Numbered from the stretch's first letter, positions 19,618 through 28,931 are shown. The stretch: DNA of 64,000 bases from Paenibacillus soyae (GCF_024623455.1 NZ_JANIPJ010000009.1:124001-188000); one strand, 5' to 3'. Numbers and translations are program-made. Notes: generated from the sequence alone by a model not told the origin.

Positions 19618-20526
19618 TTGGCGGATCCAGAAATAGAAAAAGGTTATAACGGCTTTGAACGTTTTATGTTCGTCATGGTGCCCATATTGTTCGTCATCGT
19701 GCTCTTAGGCGTGCTGCTCACTTTGTTCGACGTCGACTTCCGCAATCGGGCTCTAAACCTCGGCCAGTCGATCCCCGTCGTTAAAGACATGCTGCCGGAG
19801 CCTCAGGTAACAGGGAATTCAATGGACGATGATCAAATCCGCACGATAAAGATGACAGAGAAGATCGAAGAGCTGGAAGCTCAGCTTGCGGCGGCTAAGC
19901 AAGAGCTTGCTGATGCATCCAGCACGAAATCGACACAGGAGTCGACCGTCAAGGAGCTGACCGAGGAGAACGCGGCGTTAAAGGAGCAAACCGAAGAGAA
20001 GAAGCTTGAAGACGAGGAGTATCAAGCGAAAATTACGGAGCTGGCCAGCATGTTCACGCGGATGACGCCAAGCAAGGCGGCTCCGATCGTTCAGAACATG
20101 ACGACGGAGGAGATTGTCTTGTTGTTCTCCTCGATGCGCGCCGAAGATCGCGTCAGGATCATGGAGAAGATGGATCCCGCAATCGCGGCCGAGGTCACGT
20201 TGGAGATGAAAGACAGCGCAAGCGTCAAAGACCAGCAAATCGCCGCGCTTCAAGCTCGTTTGGATAAGGCGGAAAAAGCGGCAGCCGCGGAAAAGCCGGT
20301 TTCGTCCACATTAAATCAGGATCAGCTCAGCGCTACCTTCTCCACGATGGATCCGAAGAGCGCGGGCGAGATGCTGATCAAGATGATCGATATTAGCCCT
20401 AGCAAAGTCGTTCGGATTTTAAATTCGGTTGACGATGCGACACGTTCTTCTATTTTGGCGGAAATGTCAGGGATTGACGAGGATGCGGCAGCCGGAATCA
20501 TGTCTGAGCTGATGTCTGGATCATAA
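19618..20526 (+). CDS. ylxF: MotE/YlxF-like membrane protein with MgtE-N-type repeats
   Basis: This 302-residue protein has one membrane segment near residues 14-35 (FMFVMVPILFVIVLLGVLLT), a coiled coil at about 75-130, and then two copies of a short helical motif. The motifs read MTPSKAAPIVQNMTTEEIVLLF and, in the C-terminal part, MDPKSAGEMLIKMIDISPSK. These resemble the MgtE intracellular N domain, as in MotE and YlxF proteins. MotE in alphaproteobacteria helps fold MotC; the Firmicute role is unclear. It starts with TTG after GGGAGTGAG and sits between fliJ and fliK. Confidence 0.85.
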   Translation: MADPEIEKGYNGFERFMFVMVPILFVIVLLGVLLTLFDVDFRNRALNLGQSIPVVKDMLPEPQVTGNSMDDDQIRTIKMTEKIEELEAQLAAAKQELADASSTKSTQESTVKELTEENAALKEQTEEKKLEDEEYQAKITELASMFTRMTPSKAAPIVQNMTTEEIVLLFSSMRAEDRVRIMEKMDPAIAAEVTLEMKDSASVKDQQIAALQARLDKAEKAAAAEKPVSSTLNQDQLSATFSTMDPKSAGEMLIKMIDISPSKVVRILNSVDDATRSSILAEMSGIDEDAAAGIMSELMSGS

Positions 20527-20561
20527 TGCCAATTCAGGCATAGGAAAGGAGGTGAATACAA

Positions 20562-21944
20562 ATGGATATGATAAATGGAAGCACAGCTGCCTTGCAACAA
20601 CCAGCTATGGGCAAAACCGGAACGATAAACGCCAAAGCATCGGCGGGCTCCGAAGGCGAAGGCGGATTCCAGAAGGCATTGGTGCAGCAACTGAATGCGG
20701 AAACTGACGCGTCGGGAGAGCAAACGCAAGCTTCAGGCCTTCAGGCGATCGTCGCGCAGCTCGAAGCGTTCGCTACTCAGACTTCCCAAGCCGATGCCAA
20801 TTCCGTCGACACAGCTCTTACGCTTATCGAAGAGTTAGTCGATCAGCTGGAGCCAATGAATACGGGATCGGCTGAAGCGACGGAGGAGCAGCTGGAAGAG
20901 CTGCAAGCTTTGTTGGACTCGTTGAACGCATTGCTTGCTTTGCTGGGAGTGCCAACACCTCTAGCTCAGAATGCTTCTGTCGACCAACAAGAAGTCGACA
21001 TGAATGAGACTCTCGTTCAAGTCAAGACCGGCCTGCAGGATGGGCTTCTACAATTGCAAGCCGCGCTGCAGCTCGGAACGTTTAAGCCGCTCAAAGGTCA
21101 AGAGCCATTCGCCCTCGTCATGAATCAGCTTCAATCGATGGCGTCCGCATTGACTGACGACAAATCGGCAAAGGCGGAAAGCAAGACTTCCAAAGCAGAG
21201 GCTTCCGTTCCGGCTTGGTTAACGGCGCAGACTACGGGATCCAAGGATGCGGCGACGCTGCTTCAGCGCTTGTCGCAGCAGGCTGCGGTTCTTCCGTCCA
21301 TGTTGAGCGGCGCAGCTCAGTCGGCGAACGAAACGACTATCGTTCAGCAGATAACCGAATGGAACGCCCAAGCTCCGAGCGAGTCGAGCAGTGTGTATCC
21401 TCAAGTTTTTATCGGACCGGATAACGTCAAGGAATTTGCTCCGCTGATGGCCAAGGCTACGGCGGCGCCAACCGCCTTCGTTCTGGCTGATGAATTCGCG
21501 GAAACGATGAACGGTTTGATCGTGTCGAAGCTCGATATTCAATCCGTGAACGGATTGTCCGAGGCTAAGCTTATGTTGTTCCCTGAGCATCTCGGTCAAG
21601 TAGACGTACGCATTTCGATGCAAAACGGCGTCTTGACGGCCGTCTTCCAGACGGATACCGCCATGGCGAAGGATATGCTGGACAATCAAATGGCTCAGCT
21701 CCGCGCTTCCTTGCAAGCGCAAGGCCTGAACGTGGAGAAGCTTGAAGTTACGCATAGCCCCTCCTCATCCGGGTTGACGCAGCAGCATGCGGGACAAGGG
21801 CATCAAGGCGGTCAATCATCCGGCAACCGTCAAGGGTTCAGAGAAGAGAAGCAAGTGACGGATAACGCTTTCGAGTCAGATCGGATCGAACAAGCCGCAA
21901 TCCAAGGATTGGGTTACGGGCGAGCCATCAACGAAACGGCTTAA
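20562..21944 (+). CDS. fliK: Flagellar hook-length control protein FliK
   Basis: FliK measures hook length and triggers the FlhB specificity switch. The 460-residue protein has a long low-complexity N-terminal part rich in Gln, Ala and Leu. It carries the conserved C-terminal domain at about 335-400, with LMLFPEHLGQVDVRISMQNG and DMLDNQMAQLRASLQAQGL. A Gly/Gln/Ser-rich tail follows. AAAGGAGGTG precedes the ATG. The family varies greatly in length outside the C-domain. Confidence 0.93.
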   Translation: MDMINGSTAALQQPAMGKTGTINAKASAGSEGEGGFQKALVQQLNAETDASGEQTQASGLQAIVAQLEAFATQTSQADANSVDTALTLIEELVDQLEPMNTGSAEATEEQLEELQALLDSLNALLALLGVPTPLAQNASVDQQEVDMNETLVQVKTGLQDGLLQLQAALQLGTFKPLKGQEPFALVMNQLQSMASALTDDKSAKAESKTSKAEASVPAWLTAQTTGSKDAATLLQRLSQQAAVLPSMLSGAAQSANETTIVQQITEWNAQAPSESSSVYPQVFIGPDNVKEFAPLMAKATAAPTAFVLADEFAETMNGLIVSKLDIQSVNGLSEAKLMLFPEHLGQVDVRISMQNGVLTAVFQTDTAMAKDMLDNQMAQLRASLQAQGLNVEKLEVTHSPSSSGLTQQHAGQGHQGGQSSGNRQGFREEKQVTDNAFESDRIEQAAIQGLGYGRAINETA

Positions 21945-21980
21945 TCATGTAAGTTAGCGACGGACGGGAGGTGAGCATAT

Positions 21981-22487
21981 ATGGCAGGCGGCGTATCCAC
22001 GAGGAATGTATGGCCAAGCTATGACAAGACGAACGTGCAAGCGGCGGCGGCGAAAAAAAATACGGACACTCTGGGAAAAGACCAGTTTCTATCGATTCTC
22101 GTCACGCAGCTTCGCAACCAGGACCCGATGCAGCCTTTGCAGGACAAAGAATTTATCGCCCAGATGGCGCAGTTTACTTCAGTGGAGCAGCTGATGAACA
22201 TGTCGACGGAGCTATCCCTGATGCGTCAAAATATCGGATCGGCGTCCAGCATCATCGGCAAATACGTGGAGTGGAATGAATACGACGGATCGGGTGGTAT
22301 TACGACGTTAAACGGCAAGGTGGATTCGATTCTATCCAAGGACGGAGTCTTGTACGCAAGGATCGGGGCCAAGGAGGTAGCGCTTGATTATCTCGTCTCG
22401 ATTTCGGAGAATGATCCGGCAGCAGCGGAGCCTGAAGAAGAGACGGAGGAAGCACAAGATGGAACGGAAGAGGTGGAGACACCATGA
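21981..22487 (+). CDS. flgD: Flagellar hook-capping protein FlgD
   Basis: FlgD caps the growing hook so that FlgE can assemble. The 168-residue protein carries the N-terminal family motif LGKDQFLSILVTQLRNQDPM followed by DKEFIAQMAQFTSVEQLMNM. The C-terminal portion is short and ends in a Glu-rich acidic tail, as in Bacillus-type FlgD. GGGAGGTGAG precedes the ATG. The next gene overlaps its stop by four bases. Confidence 0.95.
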   Translation: MAGGVSTRNVWPSYDKTNVQAAAAKKNTDTLGKDQFLSILVTQLRNQDPMQPLQDKEFIAQMAQFTSVEQLMNMSTELSLMRQNIGSASSIIGKYVEWNEYDGSGGITTLNGKVDSILSKDGVLYARIGAKEVALDYLVSISENDPAAAEPEEETEEAQDGTEEVETP

Positions 22488-22870
22488 GCGATAGAATGAA
22501 GATCGGTCATCTGTTTCCAATAAAATCCGCTCCTCTCCCTCACGATAAGACATCTAAGACGAATGCGGGCAGAACCCCACAGTCGACGGAATTCCGCGAT
22601 CTGCTGGAATCGAAGACTTTGAAGTTCAGCCACCATGCCGAGGTTCGAATGGAACAGAGAGGCATCTCTTTGCAGCCTGAATCATTGTCCCAAATCATGA
22701 AGGCTGTGGACGATGCGGCGTCCAAAGGCGCTAGGGACTCATTAATCGTATTTAAAGATATTGCCATGATCGTAAACGTGCCAAGCCGCACGGTCGTGAC
22801 GGCAATGGACGGCAATCAAATGAAGAGCAACGTATTTACGCAAATCGACAGCGCCATTATTTTATCGTAA
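22484..22870 (+). CDS. Flagellar operon protein, TIGR02530 type
   Basis: This 128-residue protein has the pattern of the small flagellar operon protein family TIGR02530: a variable basic N-terminus, then LKFSHHAEVRMEQRGISL around residues 45-62 and a C-terminal domain ending TVVTAMDGNQMKSNVFTQID. The biochemical role is unknown. It overlaps flgD as ATGA and precedes flgE, the usual place for this family. No membrane segment or signal is visible. Confidence 0.85.
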   Translation: MSDRMKIGHLFPIKSAPLPHDKTSKTNAGRTPQSTEFRDLLESKTLKFSHHAEVRMEQRGISLQPESLSQIMKAVDDAASKGARDSLIVFKDIAMIVNVPSRTVVTAMDGNQMKSNVFTQIDSAIILS

Positions 22871-22957
22871 GGCTGGACCTAACGGAGGCCTTACCGCTTG
22901 CGGATCGACTGAAGCAGCGGCAAATAGCAAATTATAACCATTGGGGGAACCGAATCC

Positions 22958-23770
22958 ATGTTAAGATCTATGTACTCCGGCGTGTCCGGGATGAGAGGGT
23001 TTCAAACCAAGCTTGACGTCATCGGCAATAACATCGCGAACGTGAATACGGTCGGCTTCAAAGCCGGACGCGTTATGTTCCAAGATATTCTGAGCCAGAC
23101 GGTTTCGGGCGTTACGGCTCCCGAAGAAGGAACAAGCGGCGGCGTTAACGCCAAGCAGATCGGTCTTGGCGTGGCGATCGGATCGATCGACACGATCCAT
23201 ACGGCGGGTTCCGCGATGACAACGAACCAAGCAACGGACCTTCGCATCGATGGAGACGGCTTCTTCGTTGTCTCGCAAGGGGATGGAACCGAACAGCTGC
23301 TGACGCGCGCGGGTAACTTCACCTTGGATGCCAACAGACAGCTTGTGACGCAGGACGGAATGTTCGTGCTTGGGCAAGACGGCGCTCCGATCGTGCTCGA
23401 TGCCGAAGTAACGGCATTCAGCGTCAGCCAGGACGGCACGATTCTCGGCGTAACGGCCGACGGACAGGTTGAATACGGTCCTCTCGGCATCGCGAAGGTC
23501 GTCAACCCTAGCGGTCTGGAGAAGATTGGCGGCAACTTGTACCGCATGACGGTCAACGCCAATCCGGAAGGCGAGTTCGAGCTGTTCGCCGGCAACGATC
23601 CGGAGAATGGCACAGGCGCGATCATCTCCGGACAGCTTGAAATGTCCAACGTAGACCTGACGGCCGAGTTCACGGAAATGATCGTCGCGCAGCGCGGCTT
23701 CCAGGCCAACTCCAGAATCATTACGACCTCCGACGAAATTCTGCAAGAGGTTGTCAATCTGAAACGTTAA
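22958..23770 (+). CDS. flgE: Flagellar hook protein FlgE (FlgG-like length)
   Basis: The 270-residue protein begins MLRSMYSGVSGMRGFQTKL and has the rod/hook signature DVIGNNIANVNTVGFKAGRV. It ends with EMSNVDLTAEFTEMIVAQRG and the terminal ITTSDEILQEVVNLKR. Position after flgD and close resemblance to the 264-residue B. subtilis hook protein point to FlgE. Automated tools often call such short hook proteins FlgG, so the name carries some doubt. Confidence 0.92.
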   Translation: MLRSMYSGVSGMRGFQTKLDVIGNNIANVNTVGFKAGRVMFQDILSQTVSGVTAPEEGTSGGVNAKQIGLGVAIGSIDTIHTAGSAMTTNQATDLRIDGDGFFVVSQGDGTEQLLTRAGNFTLDANRQLVTQDGMFVLGQDGAPIVLDAEVTAFSVSQDGTILGVTADGQVEYGPLGIAKVVNPSGLEKIGGNLYRMTVNANPEGEFELFAGNDPENGTGAIISGQLEMSNVDLTAEFTEMIVAQRGFQANSRIITTSDEILQEVVNLKR

Positions 23771-23786
23771 TCCACGTAATTAACGC

Positions 23787-23808
23787 AGGGGAGGCGCCCG
23801 CCTCCCCT
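23787..23808 (+). terminator. Strong GC hairpin between flgE and flbD
   Basis: AGGGGAGGC pairs perfectly with GCCTCCCCT around a GCCC loop, 17 bases after the flgE stop. Only a short T stretch (TTTATAAA) follows, so it may act as a partial terminator or an mRNA stabiliser for the abundant hook transcript, not a full stop. Confidence 0.55.
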
Positions 23809-23827
23809 TTATAAAGAGGGGATAATG

Positions 23828-24034
23828 ATGATTACCGTAACGCGTTTGAACGGAAACAAAATAACAATTAATGCTCTTCTAATTGAATTGATTGAAGAGG
23901 CTGCTGATACGGTCATAACGCTAACGACCGGGAACAAAATCGTCGTAAAAGAAAAGACGCATGAGCTTATCGCGCTCAATCAGCAGTTTCTTCAAACAAT
24001 TGGCCTCGTTGCAGCGGCCCAAAAGAGTGAGTAA
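23828..24034 (+). CDS. flbD: FlbD/SwrD-family flagellar protein
   Basis: This small protein (68 residues) matches the FlbD family: MITVTRLNGNKITINALLIE, then the phrase TVITLTTGNKIVVKE. The B. subtilis member, SwrD, raises motor power and is needed for swarming. ATG 23825 is also in frame; 23828 has better spacing to AGAGGGGAT. It lies between flgE and fliL, as swrD does in B. subtilis. Confidence 0.9.
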   Translation: MITVTRLNGNKITINALLIELIEEAADTVITLTTGNKIVVKEKTHELIALNQQFLQTIGLVAAAQKSE

Positions 24035-24051
24035 ACGGAGGGTCCTACGAC

Positions 24052-24519
24052 ATGAAAAAGATGATGCCTTGGTTAATTACGATACTGCTGTCCATAACTC
24101 TCATCGCCATCGTGGCCATTATTTTGTTCCGGACGATGTTCAATGACCCGACCGAAGAAGAGGCGAACCATAAAGAGCCTGTCGAGATCGAGGTGTTGAC
24201 GGCGGACGAACGCGTGGAAGTAACGTCGGAGCTTAAGGATTTTCAACGCAATCTGCTCGATCCGAACTACGTCGTGCGCATGAGCTTCGCTTTCCAGCTG
24301 GACGAGAAGAAAACGAAAGAGGAGTTCGACAAGCTGCTCGAAATCGAGATTAAACCGATAGTGAGCCGCACGCTCGCTGATATGAAAGCGGAAGAGCTGA
24401 ACGGCTCCGCCGGGGAGGATTTCCTGGAATCGAAGCTGCTCACGCTGATTAATCCCGTTCTTCCGAGCGGCAAATTAGTAAAGGTTGAAATCACGAATTT
24501 CATAATTACCGAGATTTAA
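24052..24519 (+). CDS. fliL: Flagellar basal-body-associated protein FliL
   Basis: FliL is a single-pass membrane protein that surrounds the stator. The 155-residue protein has a membrane segment at about residues 5-27 (LVTILLSITLIAIVAIILF-like) and a periplasmic-type domain with YVVRMSFAFQLDEKK. It ends VKVEITNFIITEI. GGAGGG precedes the ATG. It is followed by fliM after 37 bases. Confidence 0.93.
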   Translation: MKKMMPWLITILLSITLIAIVAIILFRTMFNDPTEEEANHKEPVEIEVLTADERVEVTSELKDFQRNLLDPNYVVRMSFAFQLDEKKTKEEFDKLLEIEIKPIVSRTLADMKAEELNGSAGEDFLESKLLTLINPVLPSGKLVKVEITNFIITEI

Positions 24520-24556
24520 TTGCTCGTAACGATATTCCTCGAAGGAGGTGAGAGAA

Positions 24557-25558
24557 TTGGTTGATGTATTATCGCAGAACGAAATCGACGCACTGCTTGC
24601 CGCATTGTCCTCCGGCGAAATGGACGCGGAGGATCTGAAGAAAGAAGAGACCACGCGGAAGGTCAGTGTGTACGACTTCAAGCGCGCCGTTCGGTTCTCG
24701 AAGGACCACATCCGCAGTTTGACACGCATTCACGAAAACTTCGCGCGATATTTGACAACCTATTTCTCGGCTCAACTTCGCACTTTCGTTCAAATCAACG
24801 TGGTTGACGTCGAACAATTGCCTTATGACGAGTTCATTCGTTCCATACCGAAAATGACGATTTTGAACATATTCGAAGCAGAGCCGCTAGAAGGCCGAAT
24901 GGTGCTTGAAGTCCATCCGAACGTCGCATACGCGATGCTGGACCGGATGCTCGGAGGACAGGGCGTCGCTCCTTCCAAGATCAGCAACTTGACCGAAATT
25001 GAAACAACCGTGATGGAGCGAATATTCGCCAGAACATTCGATAGCCTGCAAGAAGCATGGAAGACGGTCATCGATATCCAGCCGCGTCTCGAGGCGCTGG
25101 AGACCAACCCGCAATTCATGCAGATCGTGTCTCCGAACGAAACGATTGCGCTTATCTCCTTCAGCACGAAAATCGGAGATACAACGGGAATGATCAACTT
25201 ATGTATTCCTCATGTCGTGCTCGAGCCGATCATGCCGAGATTGTCGGTTCATCATTGGTTCGTTTCTCAGAAGAAAGAAAGAATTCCGGGGGAAGTGGAA
25301 ATCCTCGAGCAGCGCGTAAACAAGGCGAAGCTTCCTATTGTAGCAGAGCTTGGCGAAACATCAATTACCATCAACGAATTCCTATCCCTAAGCACCGGAG
25401 ATGTATTAAACTTAAACAAGTCAGTTAACGACGGCCTTAAAATATTCGTTGGCGATAAATTGAAGTTTATCGGAAGTCCGGGTTCAGTTCGGGATAAATT
25501 AGCCATTCAGGTGGACAAGATCGTAAACGAAGGAGCTGAAGAAGAAAATGACGAGTAA
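24557..25558 (+). CDS. fliM: Flagellar motor switch protein FliM
   Basis: FliM is the C-ring protein that binds CheY-P. From TTG 24557 it is 333 residues. The N-terminus carries the CheY-binding motif LSQNEIDALLAAL, followed by the CheC-like middle domain (SIPKMTILNIFEAEPLEGRM) and the C-terminal SpoA/FliN-like domain (ELGETSITINEFLSLSTGDV). An upstream in-frame GTG at 24548 lies within the AAGGAGGTG ribosome site, so it was rejected as the start. It overlaps fliY by 11 bases. Confidence 0.95.
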   Translation: MVDVLSQNEIDALLAALSSGEMDAEDLKKEETTRKVSVYDFKRAVRFSKDHIRSLTRIHENFARYLTTYFSAQLRTFVQINVVDVEQLPYDEFIRSIPKMTILNIFEAEPLEGRMVLEVHPNVAYAMLDRMLGGQGVAPSKISNLTEIETTVMERIFARTFDSLQEAWKTVIDIQPRLEALETNPQFMQIVSPNETIALISFSTKIGDTTGMINLCIPHVVLEPIMPRLSVHHWFVSQKKERIPGEVEILEQRVNKAKLPIVAELGETSITINEFLSLSTGDVLNLNKSVNDGLKIFVGDKLKFIGSPGSVRDKLAIQVDKIVNEGAEEENDE

Positions 25559-26840
25559 AGACTATTTGTCCCAAGAAGAGATCGACGCGTTGCTTCGTCA
25601 ATCCTCGGGCGAGCCCGAAGAAGCGCCTTCGGATGAAGTATTGCTATCCGACTACTTGTCCGAAATCGAACAAGACGCATTAGGCGAAATCGGAAACATC
25701 ACGTTCGGAAGCGCCGCTACCGCGTTGTCGACGCTACTCGGCAAGAAAGTAGACATTACGACTCCGACGGTAACGCTGGTCAAGCGCGAGGAGCTCGGTG
25801 ATATATTCCCGAAGCCGCATGTGGCGGTTAGCGTCAATTACGTTGACGGGTTCGAAGGCATCAACTCGTTGGTTATCCATACGAAGGACGCGCAAGTGAT
25901 TGCGGATCTCATGCTGGGCGGCGAAGGGCACGTGGAGCCGGGCGAGCTGAATGAAATTCATATTAGCGCCGTGCAAGAAGCGATGAATCAGATGATGGGA
26001 TCGTCCGCGACATCCATGTCGACAATCTTTAACCGGTTTGTTAACATTTCGCCTCCTGGCATCGATATCTTGGACGTGAACAACGGAGACGGGATGGGGC
26101 ATCTGCCGCCAGTGGACGTGTTTATCAAAATTTCGTTCCGTCTGGCCATTGGCGATTTGATCGATTCGACCATTATGCAGCTGGTTCCGGTATCGTTCGC
26201 CAAACAAATGGTATCCATTCTGATGGGAACCGCTGAGGAAGCGCCGGCACCAGCTCCTGCGCCAGCACCTGCTCCGGCAGCAGCAGCACCAGCTCCTGCG
26301 CCGACGCCGGTTCAGCCGGCAGCGGCAGCATCCGCCGAGCAATACGCGGCCATGCAGCAGACGGCTGCGGCCGGCATGACGGCGCCGCCTTCGCCGCCAC
26401 CTGCGGCTTATCAACCGCCTATGCCGCCTCATCCGGGATACGGTCAGCCTGCAGCTGCTTACGATCCTTACGCGGGCAACTACGCGCCGCCCGGTTATGC
26501 CGCCAGCGCGAATCGCAATGTCAATGTACAGCCGGTCCAATTCGCGAATTTCGGCCAACCGCAATTTGCGTCGAATGACGGCACTAACTTGAATTTATTG
26601 CTCGACATACCGTTGAAGGTCACGGTAGAATTAGGAAGGACCCAGAAGCAAATTAAGGATATTCTAGAGCTTTCGCAAGGCTCAATTATCGAGTTGGACA
26701 AGCTGGCCGGCGAACCTGTCGACATTCTGGTCAACAACAAGCTCATCGCCAAAGGCGAGGTTGTCGTTATCGACGAGAATTTTGGCGTTCGCGTCACGGA
26801 CATCGTAAGCCAGTGGGACCGAATTCAAAAATTACAATAA
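25548..26840 (+). CDS. fliY: Flagellar motor switch phosphatase FliY
   Basis: FliY forms part of the C ring and dephosphorylates CheY-P. The 430-residue protein has an N-terminal LSQEEIDALLRQ CheY-binding motif, and a CheC-like domain with EIEQDALGEIGNITFGSAAT and, later, ISAVQEAMNQMMGSSATSMS. A Pro/Ala-rich linker follows (about 225-325), then a C-terminal FliN domain (LLDIPLKVTVELGRTQKQI). It follows fliM and precedes cheY, as in B. subtilis. Confidence 0.95.
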   Translation: MTSKDYLSQEEIDALLRQSSGEPEEAPSDEVLLSDYLSEIEQDALGEIGNITFGSAATALSTLLGKKVDITTPTVTLVKREELGDIFPKPHVAVSVNYVDGFEGINSLVIHTKDAQVIADLMLGGEGHVEPGELNEIHISAVQEAMNQMMGSSATSMSTIFNRFVNISPPGIDILDVNNGDGMGHLPPVDVFIKISFRLAIGDLIDSTIMQLVPVSFAKQMVSILMGTAEEAPAPAPAPAPAPAAAAPAPAPTPVQPAAAASAEQYAAMQQTAAAGMTAPPSPPPAAYQPPMPPHPGYGQPAAAYDPYAGNYAPPGYAASANRNVNVQPVQFANFGQPQFASNDGTNLNLLLDIPLKVTVELGRTQKQIKDILELSQGSIIELDKLAGEPVDILVNNKLIAKGEVVVIDENFGVRVTDIVSQWDRIQKLQ

Positions 26841-26860
26841 CATCCTAGGAGGAAATGAAG

Positions 26861-27223
26861 ATGGCAAACCGCATTCTTATCGTAGACGACGCTGCATTTA
26901 TGCGCATGATGATTCGCGATATTCTGTCCAAGAACGGGTACGAGGTAGTAGGAGAGGCGCAGGACGGAGCGCAAGCCGTTGAGAAATACAAGGAGCTTAA
27001 GCCGGATCTTATCACGATGGATATTACAATGCCCGAGATGGACGGCATTTCCGCCTTGAAGGAAATTAAGAAGCTCGACGGCAACGCGAAAGTCATCATG
27101 TGCTCTGCGATGGGCCAGCAAGCGATGGTAATCGACGCCATTCAGGCGGGCGCCAAAGACTTTATCGTGAAGCCTTTCCAAGCGGATCGCGTTATCGAAG
27201 CGATTAAGAAAACGCTAGGATAA
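26861..27223 (+). CDS. cheY: Chemotaxis response regulator CheY
   Basis: CheY-P binds FliM/FliY to change motor bias. The 120-residue protein is a single receiver domain with acidic pair VDDAAF, phosphorylation Asp54 in LITMDITMPEMDG, conserved Ser (MCSAMG) and Lys (KDFIVKPF). ATG 26861 is eight bases after AGGAGG; an in-frame ATG at 26855 is too close. It lies between the CheY phosphatase fliY and the export gate genes. Confidence 0.96.
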   Translation: MANRILIVDDAAFMRMMIRDILSKNGYEVVGEAQDGAQAVEKYKELKPDLITMDITMPEMDGISALKEIKKLDGNAKVIMCSAMGQQAMVIDAIQAGAKDFIVKPFQADRVIEAIKKTLG

Positions 27224-27236
27224 CGGTTCTTCTGCC

Positions 27237-27884
27237 ATGAAGAATCTCAGAATGCACGCGGCTTTCCTTTCGACTATCGGGTTTGCTGCTTTGCCGACAT
27301 ATGCTGCTGCTGATTCCAGCGGCAGCGGCGTCTTGGAGGAAGAAATACCCCCGATTCCAGCATCATCTCCCGGCGAATTGATCGGCAATCTGGTTTGGGT
27401 GATGGTGGCTCTGGCGCTCGTCGTCGCGCTTATCTTGTTCGCCATCAAATGGTTATCCAAGAGGAATCAGCTCTGGGGCGGGAATCGTTCCATGCGTTCC
27501 TTGGGCGGGATCGCCCTCGGTCAGAACAGCTCGCTGCAGGTCGTAGACATCGGCGGGCGCGTCTATATCGTGGGAGTAGGACAACAGATTACGCTGCTTG
27601 ATAAGCTGTCCGATCCGGACGAAGCGGCCGAACTGATCGCCTCGCTGGAGCAACAGGGCGAATCGACGTGGTCGCCGAAGGACTTCGCTTCCTTCGTCCA
27701 GAAATGGCGGAACCGCCATTCAACGTCTGCATCGGATGCACAAGACAATTGGAATGGGCAATCCAGCTTCCAGCAGATGCTGCAGAGCAAGCTGAGCAAG
27801 CATTCCGACCGCAAACAGCAGTTGGAGTCCATGCTGCAAGACGATAATACCAACGAACGGTTGATGGATCATGAGAAGAAATAA
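27237..27884 (+). CDS. fliO: Flagellar export gate assembly protein FliO (FliZ)
   Basis: FliO helps assemble the FliP ring. The 215-residue protein has a probable signal peptide (MHAAFLSTIGFAALPTYAAA), a membrane segment at about 46-70 (LVWVMVALALVVALILFAIK) and a cytoplasmic FliO domain with SLGGIALGQNSSLQVVDIGG and VYIVGVGQQITLLDKL. The ribosome site is weak. Its end overlaps fliP by 14 bases. The family is called FliZ in B. subtilis. Confidence 0.9.
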   Translation: MKNLRMHAAFLSTIGFAALPTYAAADSSGSGVLEEEIPPIPASSPGELIGNLVWVMVALALVVALILFAIKWLSKRNQLWGGNRSMRSLGGIALGQNSSLQVVDIGGRVYIVGVGQQITLLDKLSDPDEAAELIASLEQQGESTWSPKDFASFVQKWRNRHSTSASDAQDNWNGQSSFQQMLQSKLSKHSDRKQQLESMLQDDNTNERLMDHEKK

Positions 27885-28629
27885 GCTGTGGCTGTCCATT
27901 GCCGCAATTCTGCTGCTCTCGATGTTTGCTCATTCGCAAGCGTTCGCGGAGCCTCTTCCCGATATATCGATTGATATAGGGGGCGGGGAGGGCGAACAAC
28001 CCGGCACAAGCGCCTTGTCGCTGTTGCTGCTCATCACCGTATTAAGCATTGCTCCTGCCATACTGGTGCTGATGACCAGCTTTACGAGGATCGTCATTGT
28101 GCTCAGCTTCGTCAGAACCTCGCTAGGCACGCAAATGATGCCGCCCAACCAGGTGTTGATCGGTCTCGCGTTGTTCTTGACGATGTTCATTATGGCGCCG
28201 ACCTTTGGACAAGTGAACGAAACGGCGATGCAGCCCTATTTGAAAGGGGAATTAACTCAGACGGAGGCCTTCGACAAAGCCTCTGTGCCGATGAAGGATT
28301 TCATGTTCTCCCACACGAGGGAGAAGGACTTGCTTCTATTCATGAATTACACGCAGACGGAGAGGCCTGCGACGGTCGAGGATATTCCGTTAACGGTGCT
28401 TATTCCCGCTTATGCGATCAGCGAGCTGAAGACGGCTTTCCAGATGGGGTTCATGATTTTCATCCCGTTTCTGGTTATCGACATGATCGTGGCCAGCACG
28501 CTCATGGCGATGGGGATGATGATGCTTCCGCCGGTCATGATTTCGCTCCCGTTCAAGCTGCTGCTCTTCGTGCTTGTGGACGGGTGGTACTTAATTACGA
28601 AATCGATGCTCCTCAGTTTCAATACATGA
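27871..28629 (+). CDS. fliP: Flagellar export gate protein FliP
   Basis: FliP forms the pentameric core of the export gate. The 252-residue protein has an N-terminal signal-like segment, then four hydrophobic helices and the family motifs LVLMTSFTRIVIVLSFVRTS, MMPPNQVLIGLALFLTMFIM and, late in the protein, MGMMMLPPVMISLPFKLLLF. It is translationally coupled to fliO and followed by fliQ. Confidence 0.97.
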   Translation: MRRNKLWLSIAAILLLSMFAHSQAFAEPLPDISIDIGGGEGEQPGTSALSLLLLITVLSIAPAILVLMTSFTRIVIVLSFVRTSLGTQMMPPNQVLIGLALFLTMFIMAPTFGQVNETAMQPYLKGELTQTEAFDKASVPMKDFMFSHTREKDLLLFMNYTQTERPATVEDIPLTVLIPAYAISELKTAFQMGFMIFIPFLVIDMIVASTLMAMGMMMLPPVMISLPFKLLLFVLVDGWYLITKSMLLSFNT

Positions 28630-28650
28630 TGAAGGCAGGTGGCGAATGCG

Positions 28651-28920
28651 ATGAGCGCGGATTTTATCATCGGACTTGCCGGCGACGCCGTCTACACGGT
28701 TTTGAAAGCAAGCGCTCCTATGCTCGTCCTTGCTTTGGTAGTCGGTTTGATCATTAGCGTTTTCCAGGCGACGACGCAAATTCAGGAGCAGACGCTTGCT
28801 TTTGTTCCGAAGATCGTCGCGGTGTTTGTATCTATTATCGTCTTTGGACCGTGGATACTGAATACGATTGTCGATTTTACCTACAACTTACTGAATAATC
28901 TTCATCAATACATCGGTTAG
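28651..28920 (+). CDS. fliQ: Flagellar export gate protein FliQ
   Basis: FliQ packs around FliP in the export gate. The protein is 89 residues with two membrane helices. Family motifs are LVVGLIISVFQATTQIQEQT and AFVPKIVAVFVSIIVFGPW. The frame opens at GTG 28639, but ATG 28651 is eight bases after AGGTGG and gives the family-standard length. Confidence 0.96.
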   Translation: MSADFIIGLAGDAVYTVLKASAPMLVLALVVGLIISVFQATTQIQEQTLAFVPKIVAVFVSIIVFGPWILNTIVDFTYNLLNNLHQYIG

Positions 28921-28931
28921 GTTGTGAGAAA

